A DNA stretch of 56,675 bases from Porticoccaceae bacterium UBA2002 (GTDB lineage Bacteria > Pseudomonadota > Gammaproteobacteria > Pseudomonadales > Porticoccaceae), in the NCBI GenBank assembly GCA_002334915.1, contig DDCQ01000007.1, positions 5,651-62,325 of the forward strand, in the 5' to 3' direction. Shown piece after piece: positions 10,086 to 19,554 of this stretch. The notes beneath the pieces are model-generated. The model ran no database searches. It had not been told where the DNA came from and saw nothing but the letters and a program-made list of their open reading frames with translations. Made by a program: the position numbers and the translations under genes. How positions within the stretch are numbered: the stretch's first letter is position 1; every line of letters begins with the position of its first letter.

Positions 10086-10991
10086 ATGATCAGGCAACGC
10101 ACGTTAAAAAATGTGATACGTGCCACTGGTGTGGGTCTCCACACTGGAGAAAAGGTCTATCTAACCCTGCATCCCTCTGCCCCGGATACGGGCATCATTT
10201 TCCGCCGCACCGACCTTGATCCGGTGGTTGAAATTGGTGCCAAAGCCGAGAATGTCGGCGACACCACCATGTCCACAACCCTGGTCAATGGTGATGTCAG
10301 AGTGTCTACTGTTGAGCACCTGTTGTCTGCCCTGGCTGGTCTGGGTATCGACAATGTAATGATCGATGTGTCTGCCGCCGAGATACCTATTATGGATGGC
10401 AGTGCGGGACCCTTTGTGTTTTTACTGCAGTCGGCAGGTATATTTGAGCAGGATGCGCCGAAGAAGTTTATTCGCATCAAGCGTCCGGTCACTGTCAGGC
10501 AGGACGACAAAGTGGCGACTTTTCGGCCTTTTGAGGGCTTTAAAGTCAATTTTGCTATTGACTTTGACCACCCAGTGTTCAAACATCAGTCCCTGCAGGC
10601 GAGCATCGACTTTTCGAGCACCTCGTTTGTAAAAGAAGTTAGTAGAGCCCGTACCTTCGGCTTTATGCATGAATTTGAATACCTCCGCTCCCAGGGTCTG
10701 GCGAGGGGAGGAAGTTTAGAAAATGCCATCGTTGTCGACGAGTTCGACATATTGAACAAAGATGGCTTGCGTTATGATGATGAATTCGTCAAACATAAGA
10801 TCCTGGACGCCATAGGCGACCTCTATTTACTCGGCAATAGCCTGATAGGGGAGTTCGATGCGCACAAATCAGGACATGGACTTAACAATGCGTCACTAAG
10901 AGCATTGATCGCAGAAACGGACGCCTGGGAAGTAGTCACATTTGTGGATAATCCGGAAGATGTGCCGATAATGTACATTCAGCCGAATTAA
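10086..10991 (+). CDS. lpxC: UDP-3-O-acyl-N-acetylglucosamine deacetylase
   Basis: LpxC is the zinc enzyme that commits UDP-acyl-GlcNAc to lipid A synthesis in the cytoplasm. The ATG at 10086 gives [19 protein letters not shown] and 301 residues, the usual size; an AAAGG ribosome site is at 10074-10078. Zinc ligands appear in [12 protein letters not shown] (His) and [15 protein letters not shown] (His and Asp), and the catalytic histidine in [13 protein letters not shown]. An upstream in-frame codon near 10029 would start inside the stem-loop and is rejected. Its place after ftsZ and before secA is conserved. Confidence 0.97.
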   Translation: MIRQRTLKNVIRATGVGLHTGEKVYLTLHPSAPDTGIIFRRTDLDPVVEIGAKAENVGDTTMSTTLVNGDVRVSTVEHLLSALAGLGIDNVMIDVSAAEIPIMDGSAGPFVFLLQSAGIFEQDAPKKFIRIKRPVTVRQDDKVATFRPFEGFKVNFAIDFDHPVFKHQSLQASIDFSSTSFVKEVSRARTFGFMHEFEYLRSQGLARGGSLENAIVVDEFDILNKDGLRYDDEFVKHKILDAIGDLYLLGNSLIGEFDAHKSGHGLNNASLRALIAETDAWEVVTFVDNPEDVPIMYIQPN

Positions 10992-11034
10992 AGTGGTTTA
11001 ATAGCGTTTTTGCGAGAAGAGGTATTACCCTCCA

Positions 11035-11976
11035 TTGAAAATAATTCTTATCAATAGTCGGGCAGACAAGGTTAAAACCATTAACCTTAACAGCTGGGCA
11101 AAAGGCTTGTTGTCAGTATTATTGCTGGGTATCCCAGTGGCTGCTGGCACCATGATGGGCCTTAAGATTGCCGACGGCCGATGGGAAGTACTTTTTGACA
11201 ACAGCATTGCAGAGATGCAGCATCAGCTGATTATTCAGCAGGAAGAGGTGCAGGCCGGTCGCGACCAGGTCGATAGCTCTGTGGCTGCCATGACAGTCAA
11301 ACTTGCGCAGATGCGCTCGCGACTGGTGCGACTGGATGCTCTGGGTGAGCAGCTCACGCAGATAGCCAGTCTTGAAGATGGCGAATTCGATTTCTCCATA
11401 GCGCCAGGTCTGGGTGGTCCAGATACTGCGGTCATTAGAGAGTCCGCCAGAGCCATGGATGTGCAGGAAGAACTGGCGACCATGTTCGCTCGACTGGATA
11501 ACAACCTGGATAGCCGTGAGTCTCAGCTGCAGGTGCTGCAGTCAATGCTCGCCGACAACAAACTTAAAAGCGAACGCACCGTAGCGGGACGTCCCATTGT
11601 CAAAGGCTGGATGTCTTCCGAATACGGTATGCGCGCAGACCCATTCCACGGTGAGAAGCGCTGGCACGGCGGGGTAGATTTCGCCGGTAGAAAGGGTTCT
11701 GATATTATTGCCGTAGCCTCAGGTGTGGTGACCTGGTCAGGCGAGCGCAGTGGTTACGGCCAGATGGTTGAAATCAACCACAGCGATGGCTTTGTTACCC
11801 GCTACGCACACAATTCCGAAAATGTCGCCAAACTGGGCGCCATCGTAAAGAAAGGCGAGCTTATCGCCAAAATGGGTAGTTCTGGTCGCTCGACCGGCCC
11901 CCACGTGCATTTTGAAGTCTTCAAAAATGGTCGCACTGTCGACCCCGCTACCTATATTCGCCGCACCAGCCGCTGA
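11035..11976 (+). CDS. Membrane-anchored M23 family metallopeptidase
   Basis: The 313-residue protein has a short cytoplasmic start, one hydrophobic segment at about residues 21-40, a charged, probably coiled-coil stretch, and a C-terminal LytM/M23 domain. Zinc-site motifs are complete: RWHGGVDFAG (H-x3-D) and GPHVHFEVFKNG (HxH), so an active periplasmic peptidoglycan endopeptidase is expected. The start is a TTG with a distant AAGAGG at 11017-11022; it is chosen because it keeps the membrane anchor. The gene sits between lpxC and secA, where enterobacteria carry secM; nothing here resembles SecM. Confidence 0.85.
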   Translation: MKIILINSRADKVKTINLNSWAKGLLSVLLLGIPVAAGTMMGLKIADGRWEVLFDNSIAEMQHQLIIQQEEVQAGRDQVDSSVAAMTVKLAQMRSRLVRLDALGEQLTQIASLEDGEFDFSIAPGLGGPDTAVIRESARAMDVQEELATMFARLDNNLDSRESQLQVLQSMLADNKLKSERTVAGRPIVKGWMSSEYGMRADPFHGEKRWHGGVDFAGRKGSDIIAVASGVVTWSGERSGYGQMVEINHSDGFVTRYAHNSENVAKLGAIVKKGELIAKMGSSGRSTGPHVHFEVFKNGRTVDPATYIRRTSR

Positions 11977-12055
11977 TACCTGCCCGAAACTAGTCTATTC
12001 TGGAGGGTAACAAACGCTCTGGGTTCTCCCTTATCTATTTTTATGGAAACTTGTA

Positions 12056-14869
12056 ATGTTCGGCAGCATGCTTAAAAAACTAATTGGTAGCAGCAACGAC
12101 CGTGATATACGCAAAATGCGCAAAACGGTCAACAAAATCAATGCCTTGGAAGAAAACCTCAAAACCCTTAGCGATACAGAGTTAAAGGCACAGACCCCGG
12201 TATTCAAGGAGCGCCTGGCTGCTGGTGAAACTGTCGACCAGATACTGCCTGAGGCCTTTGCTGTGGTTCGCGAGACCGCTCGCCGAGTTATGGGTATGCG
12301 CCACTTTGATGTACAGATGATCGGTGGTATCACCCTGCATGAGGGCAAAATTGCCGAGATGCGCACCGGTGAGGGTAAAACCCTGGTAGCTACTCTGGCA
12401 GCCTATCTCAATGCACTGCCCGCCGCAGGCGTGCATGTGATTACAGTTAATGACTACCTGGCAAAACGAGATGCCCAGTGGATGGCGCCACTGTATCAGG
12501 CGCTGGGTCTGTCTGTTGGCGTGATCCAGTCCTTTCAGGGTCAGGATGTTGCCAACTCCTTTAGACTGGACCCCAATGATGAGGGCGAATTAAAGCCAAG
12601 TTCAAGGCAGCAGGCCTATGCGGCCGATATTACTTACGGCACCAACAATGAGTTTGGCTTTGACTACCTGCGCGACAATATGGCTCTGCGTCTGGAGGAT
12701 AAATCCCAGCGCGGTCTAGCCTTTGCCATAGTCGACGAAGTGGATTCAATTCTTATCGATGAAGCCAGAACACCATTGATTATTTCTGGTGCCGCCCAGG
12801 ATAGCTCGGCGCTGTACAAATCTATTAATGCCCTGACTCTAAAGCTCAAGGCCCAAGTTGAGGCTGAGGCAGATCCAGAGGCGGACGAGGCAGAGCCAGA
12901 GATTATTCCCGGCGACTTTATCGTCGATGAAAAGTCTCGCGGCGTTGAGTTAACAGAAGACGGCCATCAGAAAGTTGAAGAAATACTGATTAAAGAGGGC
13001 CTGCTACAAGAAAACGACAGCCTCTATCAGCCCTCTAATCTGGGCATGTTGCACCATGTGCACTCCGCCCTGCGAGCGCAGAATCTGTTCAGCAGAGATG
13101 TAGAATATATTATCCAGGACGGCCAGGCGGTGCTTATTGATGAGCACACCGGTCGCACCATGCCGGGCAGGCGCCTATCAGAAGGTCTGCATCAGGCTAT
13201 CGAAGCCAAAGAGGGACTGACTATCCAGCAAGAGAGTCAAACTCTGGCCTCTACCACTTTCCAGAATTACTTCCGTCTGTATACAAAACTGGCGGGCATG
13301 ACCGGAACCGCAGATACCGAAGCCTATGAATTTCAGCAGATCTACGGGCTGAAGGTTATGGTGATTCCCACCAATGTCGAGGTTAAGCGGGTCGATCTCA
13401 ATGACCTGATCTATCTGAGTCAGCAGGAGAAATTTGAGGCTGTTATCGAAGATATCAAAGAGATAGTGGCTAAGGGTGCACCTGTGCTGGTGGGTACAGC
13501 CTCGGTAGAGACCTCGGAAATGCTATCCGGCATGTTGAAAGCCGCAAAGGTAGAGCACAGCGTACTCAATGCCAAACAGCATGAGCGCGAAGCCAATATT
13601 ATTGTTAATGCCGGTCGACCTGGCGCTGTCACCATTGCCACCAATATGGCGGGCCGAGGTACGGATATTGTGCTGGGTGGTAATCTCGAAGCCGAACTTA
13701 AAGAACTAAAAGAAAACGGTGCCGACCGCGAGGCAAAAATAGAAGCGGTTAAAGCTGACTGGCAGCAGCGACAGGCCAGAGTTCTTGAGGCTGGCGGCCT
13801 GCATATTGTGGCCACCGAACGCCATGAGTCCAGGCGCATCGACAACCAGCTGCGCGGTAGATCAGGGCGTCAGGGCGACCCTGGTGTTTCGCGCTTTTAC
13901 CTGTCTCTGGAAGACCCCCTAATGCGGCTGTTTGCCTCGGATCGCGTCAAAAACATGATGCGCTCTCTGGGTATGGGTGAGGGTGAGGCCATAGAACACA
14001 GTATGGTGACCAAATCTATAGTTAAGGCTCAGCGCAAGGTTGAGGGACGTAACTTCGATATTCGCAAGCATCTGCTGGAATATGATGATGTGGCCAACGA
14101 CCAGCGGCAGGTTATCTATCAGCAGCGCAACGACCTGCTTGTGGATGAAGATATTTCCGATGTGATTACCAATGTTCGCGAGGACGTAGTCGACTGCTGC
14201 ATCAGTGGCTTTCTGCCACCGCAAAGCCTTGAAGAGCAGTGGGATATAGAGGGTCTGGAAAAAGCATTGTCCACCGACTTCACGACACCACTGCCGGTTC
14301 AGGAATGGTTGGATGAAGATAGCCGTCTGGATGAAACCATTCTGCGTGACAAGATTATCGCTGAGGTGCAGGCCTCCTATGATCGACGCTACTCTCATGT
14401 GGGCGATCAGATGCGTGAGGTTGAACGCCAGATTATGCTTCAGGTGTTGGACAACCTGTGGAAGGAACATCTTGCCAGCATGGACCAGTTGCGCCAGGGT
14501 ATTGGCTTGCGCGCCTACGCCCAGAAAAACCCCAAGCAGGAGTACAAACGTGAGTCTTTTGCGCTGTTTGAAGATCTGCTGGACAATATCAAATACGAAA
14601 CCATTCGCTATCTCAGTCATATTGAAGTGGCCACTCAGGAAGATATGCAGCGTCTCGAGCAACGGCGCCGCGACGAGCAGAAAAATCGCGAATATCAGCA
14701 TGCCCAGGCACAGGGAATGGATAATCAAGAGGGCGCTGGCAATAATGCCGGCTCAGGTATAGAAGCCAGACAGCCAGTGCAGAGACTCGGCCCCAAGGTG
14801 GGTCGCAACGACCCCTGCCCCTGTGGTTCTAAAAAGAAATACAAACAATGTCATGGGCGCATTCAGTAA
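12056..14869 (+). CDS. secA: Preprotein translocase ATPase SecA
   Basis: SecA drives unfolded preproteins through SecYEG using ATP. The 937-residue product carries Walker [18 protein letters not shown] near residue 105, the [16 protein letters not shown] segment, the preprotein cross-linking region, [14 protein letters not shown], the helicase motif [13 protein letters not shown], and a C-terminal zinc-binding tail ending [19 protein letters not shown] (Cys-x-Cys-x8-Cys-His). Acidic insertions near residue 270 ([12 protein letters not shown]) are unusual but lie in a variable loop. A GGAAA site precedes the ATG; an alternative ATG at 12068 would drop four residues. Confidence 0.98.
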   Translation: MFGSMLKKLIGSSNDRDIRKMRKTVNKINALEENLKTLSDTELKAQTPVFKERLAAGETVDQILPEAFAVVRETARRVMGMRHFDVQMIGGITLHEGKIAEMRTGEGKTLVATLAAYLNALPAAGVHVITVNDYLAKRDAQWMAPLYQALGLSVGVIQSFQGQDVANSFRLDPNDEGELKPSSRQQAYAADITYGTNNEFGFDYLRDNMALRLEDKSQRGLAFAIVDEVDSILIDEARTPLIISGAAQDSSALYKSINALTLKLKAQVEAEADPEADEAEPEIIPGDFIVDEKSRGVELTEDGHQKVEEILIKEGLLQENDSLYQPSNLGMLHHVHSALRAQNLFSRDVEYIIQDGQAVLIDEHTGRTMPGRRLSEGLHQAIEAKEGLTIQQESQTLASTTFQNYFRLYTKLAGMTGTADTEAYEFQQIYGLKVMVIPTNVEVKRVDLNDLIYLSQQEKFEAVIEDIKEIVAKGAPVLVGTASVETSEMLSGMLKAAKVEHSVLNAKQHEREANIIVNAGRPGAVTIATNMAGRGTDIVLGGNLEAELKELKENGADREAKIEAVKADWQQRQARVLEAGGLHIVATERHESRRIDNQLRGRSGRQGDPGVSRFYLSLEDPLMRLFASDRVKNMMRSLGMGEGEAIEHSMVTKSIVKAQRKVEGRNFDIRKHLLEYDDVANDQRQVIYQQRNDLLVDEDISDVITNVREDVVDCCISGFLPPQSLEEQWDIEGLEKALSTDFTTPLPVQEWLDEDSRLDETILRDKIIAEVQASYDRRYSHVGDQMREVERQIMLQVLDNLWKEHLASMDQLRQGIGLRAYAQKNPKQEYKRESFALFEDLLDNIKYETIRYLSHIEVATQEDMQRLEQRRRDEQKNREYQHAQAQGMDNQEGAGNNAGSGIEARQPVQRLGPKVGRNDPCPCGSKKKYKQCHGRIQ

Positions 14870-16077
14870 TGGCAACAGGTAGCGGAATATTTCCAACCAT
14901 GCATCCGGTCGCCGGCTTTAAGCTGGGGACTGCCAGTGCCGGGATAAAAATCCCAGGCCGAGCAGATCTGGTGGTAATGGAAATACCAGCCAATAGTTCT
15001 GTGGCTGGTCTGTTCACCCAAAATGCATTTTGCGCAGCACCAGTGACTCTGTGCAAACAGCATCTGGCTGCTGCCAGCCCTCGTTACTTTTTAACCAATA
15101 CAGGCAATGCCAACGCCGGTACCGGTGACCAGGGTATGGCCGACGCTATACACAGCTGCGAGGCCCTGGCCTCTGCCGCAGGGGTTGCACCCAACCAGGT
15201 TATGCCATTCTCCACAGGCGTCATTGGCGAGCCGCTACCCATGGATAAACTGTTGGCCGGCATACCCAATGCGCTGGACAATCTATCCGAGCAATGTTGG
15301 GCTGAAGCTGCCACAGGCATATTAACCACAGATACCAGACCCAAAGGTGCAAGCCTGAAATACAGTGCTGGTGAGACCGAGGTTACCATCACTGGTATCT
15401 CCAAAGGCTCGGGCATGATTAAGCCCAATATGGCCACTATGCTCGGTTATGTAGCCACTGACGCTGCCATAGATGCAGAGTTATTGCACCGCGCCCTGAG
15501 GCTGGCTAACAATCAATCCTTTAATCGTATTACTGTCGACAGTGATACCTCCACTAATGACTGCATTATGCTGGTTGCCACTGGCGCCAGTGGTCTGGTG
15601 ATTGATGAGCCATTGTTTGATGAGTTTGTCGAGCAGCTGACCCGGGTATTTAAAGACTTGGCCCAGGCGATTATTCGCGATGGCGAAGGGGCCAGCAAGT
15701 TTGTCTCAGTTATGGTCGAGGGTGCTGAGAACAGCGCAGAGGCCCTGGCTGTGGCCTATACCATTGCCGAGTCACCGCTAGTAAAGACCGCTCTGGCGGC
15801 CTCAGACCCCAACTGGGGGCGAATACTGGCCGCCATAGGTCGCGCCGGCGTGGACAACCTGGATGTCAATCAGGTGCAGCTGAGCCTCAACGATGTACTG
15901 ATCGCCGAGAATGGTGCTCGGGCAGCCAGCTACAGCGAAGAGGCAGGCCAGGCTGCAATGCAGCCAGAGGATATCAGTATTCAGGTAGCACTCAATCGCG
16001 GCCAGGCTGCAGAGACAGTCTGGACCACCGACCTCACCTATGAATATGTGCGTATTAATGCCGAGTACCGAACCTAA
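14869..16077 (+). CDS. argJ: Bifunctional ornithine acetyltransferase / N-acetylglutamate synthase
   Basis: ArgJ recycles the acetyl group between acetylornithine and glutamate in the cyclic arginine pathway. The protein is made as one chain and cuts itself before the nucleophilic Thr in KPNMATMLGY. Other marks are HPVAGFKLGTASAGIK, TNTGNANAGTGDQG, STGVIGEPLPMDKL, DSDTSTNDC, SDPNWGRILAAIGRAG and the C-terminal INAEYRT. The ATG at 14869 overlaps the secA stop by one base and gives 402 residues; an in-frame ATG at 14848 would add seven residues. Neither has a clear ribosome site, so coupling to secA translation is likely. Confidence 0.95.
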   Translation: MATGSGIFPTMHPVAGFKLGTASAGIKIPGRADLVVMEIPANSSVAGLFTQNAFCAAPVTLCKQHLAAASPRYFLTNTGNANAGTGDQGMADAIHSCEALASAAGVAPNQVMPFSTGVIGEPLPMDKLLAGIPNALDNLSEQCWAEAATGILTTDTRPKGASLKYSAGETEVTITGISKGSGMIKPNMATMLGYVATDAAIDAELLHRALRLANNQSFNRITVDSDTSTNDCIMLVATGASGLVIDEPLFDEFVEQLTRVFKDLAQAIIRDGEGASKFVSVMVEGAENSAEALAVAYTIAESPLVKTALAASDPNWGRILAAIGRAGVDNLDVNQVQLSLNDVLIAENGARAASYSEEAGQAAMQPEDISIQVALNRGQAAETVWTTDLTYEYVRINAEYRT

Positions 16078-16495
16078 GCCGCCATCCAGGCGCATTCATG
16101 TGGTGGCCGCTGTAATCTACAGTGTCGACCACAGCAACCAAATCCTTATCTCCAGGCGCCCAGATCATCTGCATCAGGGTGGGCTGTGGGAATTTCCCGG
16201 TGGCAAAGTCGAAACCGATGAGCTACCGGAGCAGGCCCTTGGTCGGGAACTCAGGGAAGAATTGGGTATTCAGGTGACTCAGGCCCAACCTTATTTACAG
16301 GTATCCCATGACTACAGCGATAAGCAGGTGCTGTTGGATATCTGGCAGGTCAATGGCTTTAGCGGGCAGCCCAGAGGTATGGAGGGGCAGGACTGTAGAT
16401 GGGTGGCGCTATCAGAGTTACTTGGGTCCGACTCGGGCTATGCATTCCCGGCCGCCAATCAGGCTATTCTGGATAAGCTGGCGACAGAGCTGTAA
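16058..16495 (+). CDS. mutT: Nudix hydrolase, MutT (8-oxo-dGTP diphosphatase) type
   Basis: The 145-residue protein has one Nudix domain. The box reads GGKVETDELPEQALGRELREELG, matching Gx5Ex7REUxEExGU in full, preceded by LISRRPDHLHQGGLWEFP, which is typical for MutT enzymes that clear 8-oxo-dGTP. The start overlaps argJ; in-frame ATGs at 16040 and 16058 are both possible and lack a clear ribosome site. In related bacteria mutT likewise sits beside argJ and yacG. It meets yacG tail to tail with a 15-base gap. Confidence 0.9.
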   Translation: MPSTEPKPPSRRIHVVAAVIYSVDHSNQILISRRPDHLHQGGLWEFPGGKVETDELPEQALGRELREELGIQVTQAQPYLQVSHDYSDKQVLLDIWQVNGFSGQPRGMEGQDCRWVALSELLGSDSGYAFPAANQAILDKLATEL

Positions 16496-16510
16496 AAGTC
16501 AGCAGGCAAT

Positions 16511-16702
16511 TTACTGGTACTCATCATCCATAGGTTCCTCGCCCAGAGCGGGCTCTCCAGCTATAGTAAAGCTTTCCTTGGCCCAGTCGCCAAAGTCTAT
16601 CTGTTGACACCGGGGGGAGCAAAACGGCCGCTGCGGATGCTTATCGCTCCATTCAATACTGGTTTTGCAGGTAGGGCACTGCACAATAGTGGGTTTTTTC
16701 AT
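16511..16702 (-). CDS. yacG: DNA gyrase inhibitor YacG, zinc-finger protein
   Basis: This small 63-residue protein has the YacG pattern: VQCPTCKTSIEW with a CxxC pair and RPFCSPRCQQIDFGDW with a Cx3C pair, together a single zinc site, then an acidic C-terminus. In E. coli YacG binds GyrB and blocks gyrase. The gene begins 4 bases after the coaE stop, the usual coaE-yacG arrangement, so both are likely on the pilBCD transcript. Confidence 0.93.
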   Translation of the reverse strand: MKKPTIVQCPTCKTSIEWSDKHPQRPFCSPRCQQIDFGDWAKESFTIAGEPALGEEPMDDEYQ

Positions 16703-16706
16703 AGAG

Positions 16707-17327
16707 CTAGGTCACCTGATTATTCTGGGCCATGGACAAAAAATGCTGGTGAAGGGCTTCCACTCTGGGTGCAATAGTCTCCAGTGGCTGGGCATTATCA
16801 AACTCAAAGTCGGCCCTGTCGCGCTTAATCTGTCGCGGCATCTGGGCATCAACAATACGCTGAATCTGCTGTTTGTCGCTGTTATCCCGCGCGCTGGCGC
16901 GCTCAAGCTGCAACTCGACCGGGACATCTACCAACAGCACTGCGTCCACCAGCTGATGCTGATCCGTCTCGAATAATAATGGTGATTCCAGAATCACATA
17001 GTCGCTGGTTGCCGCCTGCAATTGTGCCAGTATCCAGTCGCGAATCAATGGGTGTAGCAATGCTTCCAGCCAGTCTTTTTCGCTGGGATTGGCAAAGATA
17101 ATCTCGCGCAGGGCAGGGCGATTAAGCTGGCCATCAGCAGTAATTAACTCTGGGCCAAAATGTTTCTCTATACTGGCCAGCGCTGGCATGCCGGGCTCAA
17201 CCAAAGCGCGGGATGCCTGATCTGCATCCACAGCGACAATACCCAGCGCAGCAAACTGCTCGGCCACCGTGCTTTTGCCACTGCCGATACCGCCAGTAAG
17301 ACCAATAATCAGGGGGTTTTTTGACAC
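16707..17327 (-). CDS. coaE: Dephospho-CoA kinase
   Basis: CoaE phosphorylates dephospho-CoA in the last step of coenzyme A synthesis. The 206-residue P-loop protein shows GLTGGIGSGKSTVAEQFA at the N-terminus, VDADQASRALVEPG, and ESPLLFETDQHQLVDAVLLV. Its length is normal. It lies 40 bases after pilD and directly before yacG, an arrangement shared by many gammaproteobacteria. Confidence 0.96.
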   Translation of the reverse strand: MSKNPLIIGLTGGIGSGKSTVAEQFAALGIVAVDADQASRALVEPGMPALASIEKHFGPELITADGQLNRPALREIIFANPSEKDWLEALLHPLIRDWILAQLQAATSDYVILESPLLFETDQHQLVDAVLLVDVPVELQLERASARDNSDKQQIQRIVDAQMPRQIKRDRADFEFDNAQPLETIAPRVEALHQHFLSMAQNNQVT

Positions 17328-17367
17328 CGCTTTTCTCTGAGTTGATTAACCTTGAGTTGAGGCGTTA

Positions 17368-18228
17368 TTAGAAATTAAAAAGCCCTAAATAACCAGCCAA
17401 AATCTTATCGCCCCAGACAAAGGCCACCCAGCCAGCAGCGGCCAAAAAGGGGCCAAAGGCAATGGGCATCTCTTTATTGCGGCCAGCCAGCACAATACCT
17501 GCAATACCCACCAGTGCTCCAACGGCTGTAGACAATAAAATAATCATTGGCAGCATCTGCCAGCCCATCCAGGCCCCCAGAGCGGCCAGTAATTTAAAGT
17601 CGCCGTAGCCCATGCCCTCTTTGCCAGTAATCAGTTTAAAGGCCCAAAACACCGTCCACAGCGACAGATAGCCGGCAATAGCGCCAATAACAGCATCATT
17701 GAGACTGACAAAGGTGCCATCGAGGTTGGCAAACAGGCCCAGCCACATCAGCGGCAGAGTAATCTGGTCCGGCAATAGTTTTTCATGCAAGTCGATACCA
17801 GTCAGCACCAGCAGAGAGTAAGAAAATACCAGGCCATAAAAAGACTGACTGCTAATACCGTATTGATACACAAAATAAGCAGCTAACAGACCGGCCAACA
17901 ACTCTACTATTGGGTACTGAATCGAAATAGGCTCAGCGCATGACTTGCAGCGACCCCTTAACAAAAGAAAACTAAACAGTGGAATATTATGCTGCGGCTT
18001 AATGGCCGCATGGCATGCGGGGCAGCGCGAGGCTGGTTTAGCAATCGAGACTGGCTCATGTGGTTCCGGCTCCAGGCCGAGAAAGTCCCGCGAATCTCTG
18101 CGCCAGTCGCCTTTAAGCTGCACCGGCAGGCGCAGAATAACCACATTGAGAAAGCTGCCAATCAGCAGGCCAAATAAAAGCCCAATAGCGGCCAGTGCAG
18201 ACGGTGATATGCCCAGTTCGATTTCCAT
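17368..18228 (-). CDS. pilD: Prepilin peptidase / N-methyltransferase PilD
   Basis: PilD removes the leader of type IV prepilins and related pseudopilins in the inner membrane and methylates the new N-terminus. The 286-residue protein has about eight membrane segments. The cytoplasmic loop holds the two cysteine pairs CPACH and CKSC. The two catalytic aspartates are in GIDLHEKLLPDQ and in GYGDFKLLAALGAW (GxGD). It follows pilC after 70 bases and would process PilA encoded upstream on the other strand. Confidence 0.96.
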   Translation of the reverse strand: MEIELGISPSALAAIGLLFGLLIGSFLNVVILRLPVQLKGDWRRDSRDFLGLEPEPHEPVSIAKPASRCPACHAAIKPQHNIPLFSFLLLRGRCKSCAEPISIQYPIVELLAGLLAAYFVYQYGISSQSFYGLVFSYSLLVLTGIDLHEKLLPDQITLPLMWLGLFANLDGTFVSLNDAVIGAIAGYLSLWTVFWAFKLITGKEGMGYGDFKLLAALGAWMGWQMLPMIILLSTAVGALVGIAGIVLAGRNKEMPIAFGPFLAAAGWVAFVWGDKILAGYLGLFNF

Positions 18229-18298
18229 GTGATTACAGTCCTTTTAATGTCCATTGGCAAACCAGTCATAGACCAGGGTGCAAACTCACAGAATCATA

Positions 18299-19513
18299 CT
18301 ACACAACATTACCAAGCTGGAAGATAGGCAGATACATAGCAATCAGCAGGCCGCCAACCAGAACCCCCAGCACCGCCATAATCAGTGGTTCCAGCAGGCT
18401 GGTGAGATTGTCGACAGCATTGTCCACCGCCTCCTCATAATAGAGGGCGGCCTTTTCGAGCATTTCATCCAGAGCACCAGATTCTTCGCCAATGGCCGTC
18501 ATCTGATGCAGTAATGTAGGAAATATTTTACGGCTCTTAATGGCCTGCTGCAGCTGGATACCAGTCATAACCTCCTCCCGCACCTCCATAATGGCATTGG
18601 CATACAGCTGATTGCCAGCGGCACCAGCTACCGACTGCAGAGCATCTACAATAGGTACACCAGCTGAAAAGGTGGTGGCCAATGTGCGGGCAAAGCGGGC
18701 GATAATACTATTGAACAGAATATCCCCCACCACCGGTAACTTGAGCATATATTTGTCCACCCCGTAGGCGAATTTTTTGGATCTAAACCTGGCCTCTCGA
18801 AAACCCACCAGACTGGCACCAATTACCAGCAGCACCATCAGCCAGGAATTTTGCAGGGCCTCCGACAGCCCCAGTACAAACAGGGTAAAGGCTGGCAGGT
18901 CGGCGCCAAAGCCGCTGAAGGTTTCAGCAAATACTGGCACCACCTTAATCAGCAAGATGCCGGTAACAATAATGGCCACCACCAGCACTGCCAGAGGATA
19001 GGTCAGGGCCTTTTTAATTTTGGCTTTAAGCTGTTCGGTTTTTTCTTTGTAGGTAGCCACTCGGTCTAGCATGGTCTCCAGTGCACCCGCGGTCTCGCCC
19101 GATTCCACCAGGCTGCAAAATAGATCATCAAACTGGCGGGGGTGCTTGCGCAGGGCGTTGGCAAAGCCGCCACCGGCAGCGACTGCATCGCGAATCTCGA
19201 AGATCAGCTCTTTCATCAAAGGTTTATCACTGCCATCGGCAACAATATCAAAGCTCTGCACCAGCGGCACACCGGCCTTCATCATAGTGGCCAACTGCCG
19301 GGTAAAAACCGCAATATCAGCAGGGACAATTTTTTTAGGCCGGCTAAACAGCGGCTGGGCTTTCTTTTTAAGCGAGGTCGAAATAATGCCCTGTTTGCGC
19401 AATAGGCTTTTAGCCCCAGCCAGACTATCGGCTCGCAGCTCGCCATCCACTTTCTCGCCTTTGCGATTTTTGCCCCGGTAAATAAATAATGAGGTCTCTA
19501 CGGCACTGGTCAT
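18299..19513 (-). CDS. pilC: Type IV pilus inner-membrane platform protein PilC
   Basis: PilC is the inner-membrane platform on which the pilus motor ATPases act. The 404-residue protein has two GspF domains, one at about residues 70-195 and one at about 275-395, with FTRQLATMMKAGVPLVQSFDIV and FARTLATTFSAGVPIVDALQSV as matching repeats, and three hydrophobic segments. It is 41 bases downstream of pilB. Confidence 0.96.
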   Translation of the reverse strand: MTSAVETSLFIYRGKNRKGEKVDGELRADSLAGAKSLLRKQGIISTSLKKKAQPLFSRPKKIVPADIAVFTRQLATMMKAGVPLVQSFDIVADGSDKPLMKELIFEIRDAVAAGGGFANALRKHPRQFDDLFCSLVESGETAGALETMLDRVATYKEKTEQLKAKIKKALTYPLAVLVVAIIVTGILLIKVVPVFAETFSGFGADLPAFTLFVLGLSEALQNSWLMVLLVIGASLVGFREARFRSKKFAYGVDKYMLKLPVVGDILFNSIIARFARTLATTFSAGVPIVDALQSVAGAAGNQLYANAIMEVREEVMTGIQLQQAIKSRKIFPTLLHQMTAIGEESGALDEMLEKAALYYEEAVDNAVDNLTSLLEPLIMAVLGVLVGGLLIAMYLPIFQLGNVV

Positions 19514-19554
19514 AATCTAATCCTTGGTAATTCTGTTGGCTTCTTCAATGCTTA

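Noticed and set aside
13919..14728. 269-codon open frame on the minus strand inside secA
   Set aside because: Antisense to the conserved secA 3' half and without any family match; a shadow frame.
14800..14866. Lys in the SecA zinc tail ([12 protein letters not shown]) in place of the more common Gly
   Set aside because: All metal ligands are kept; the change is a tolerated variation.
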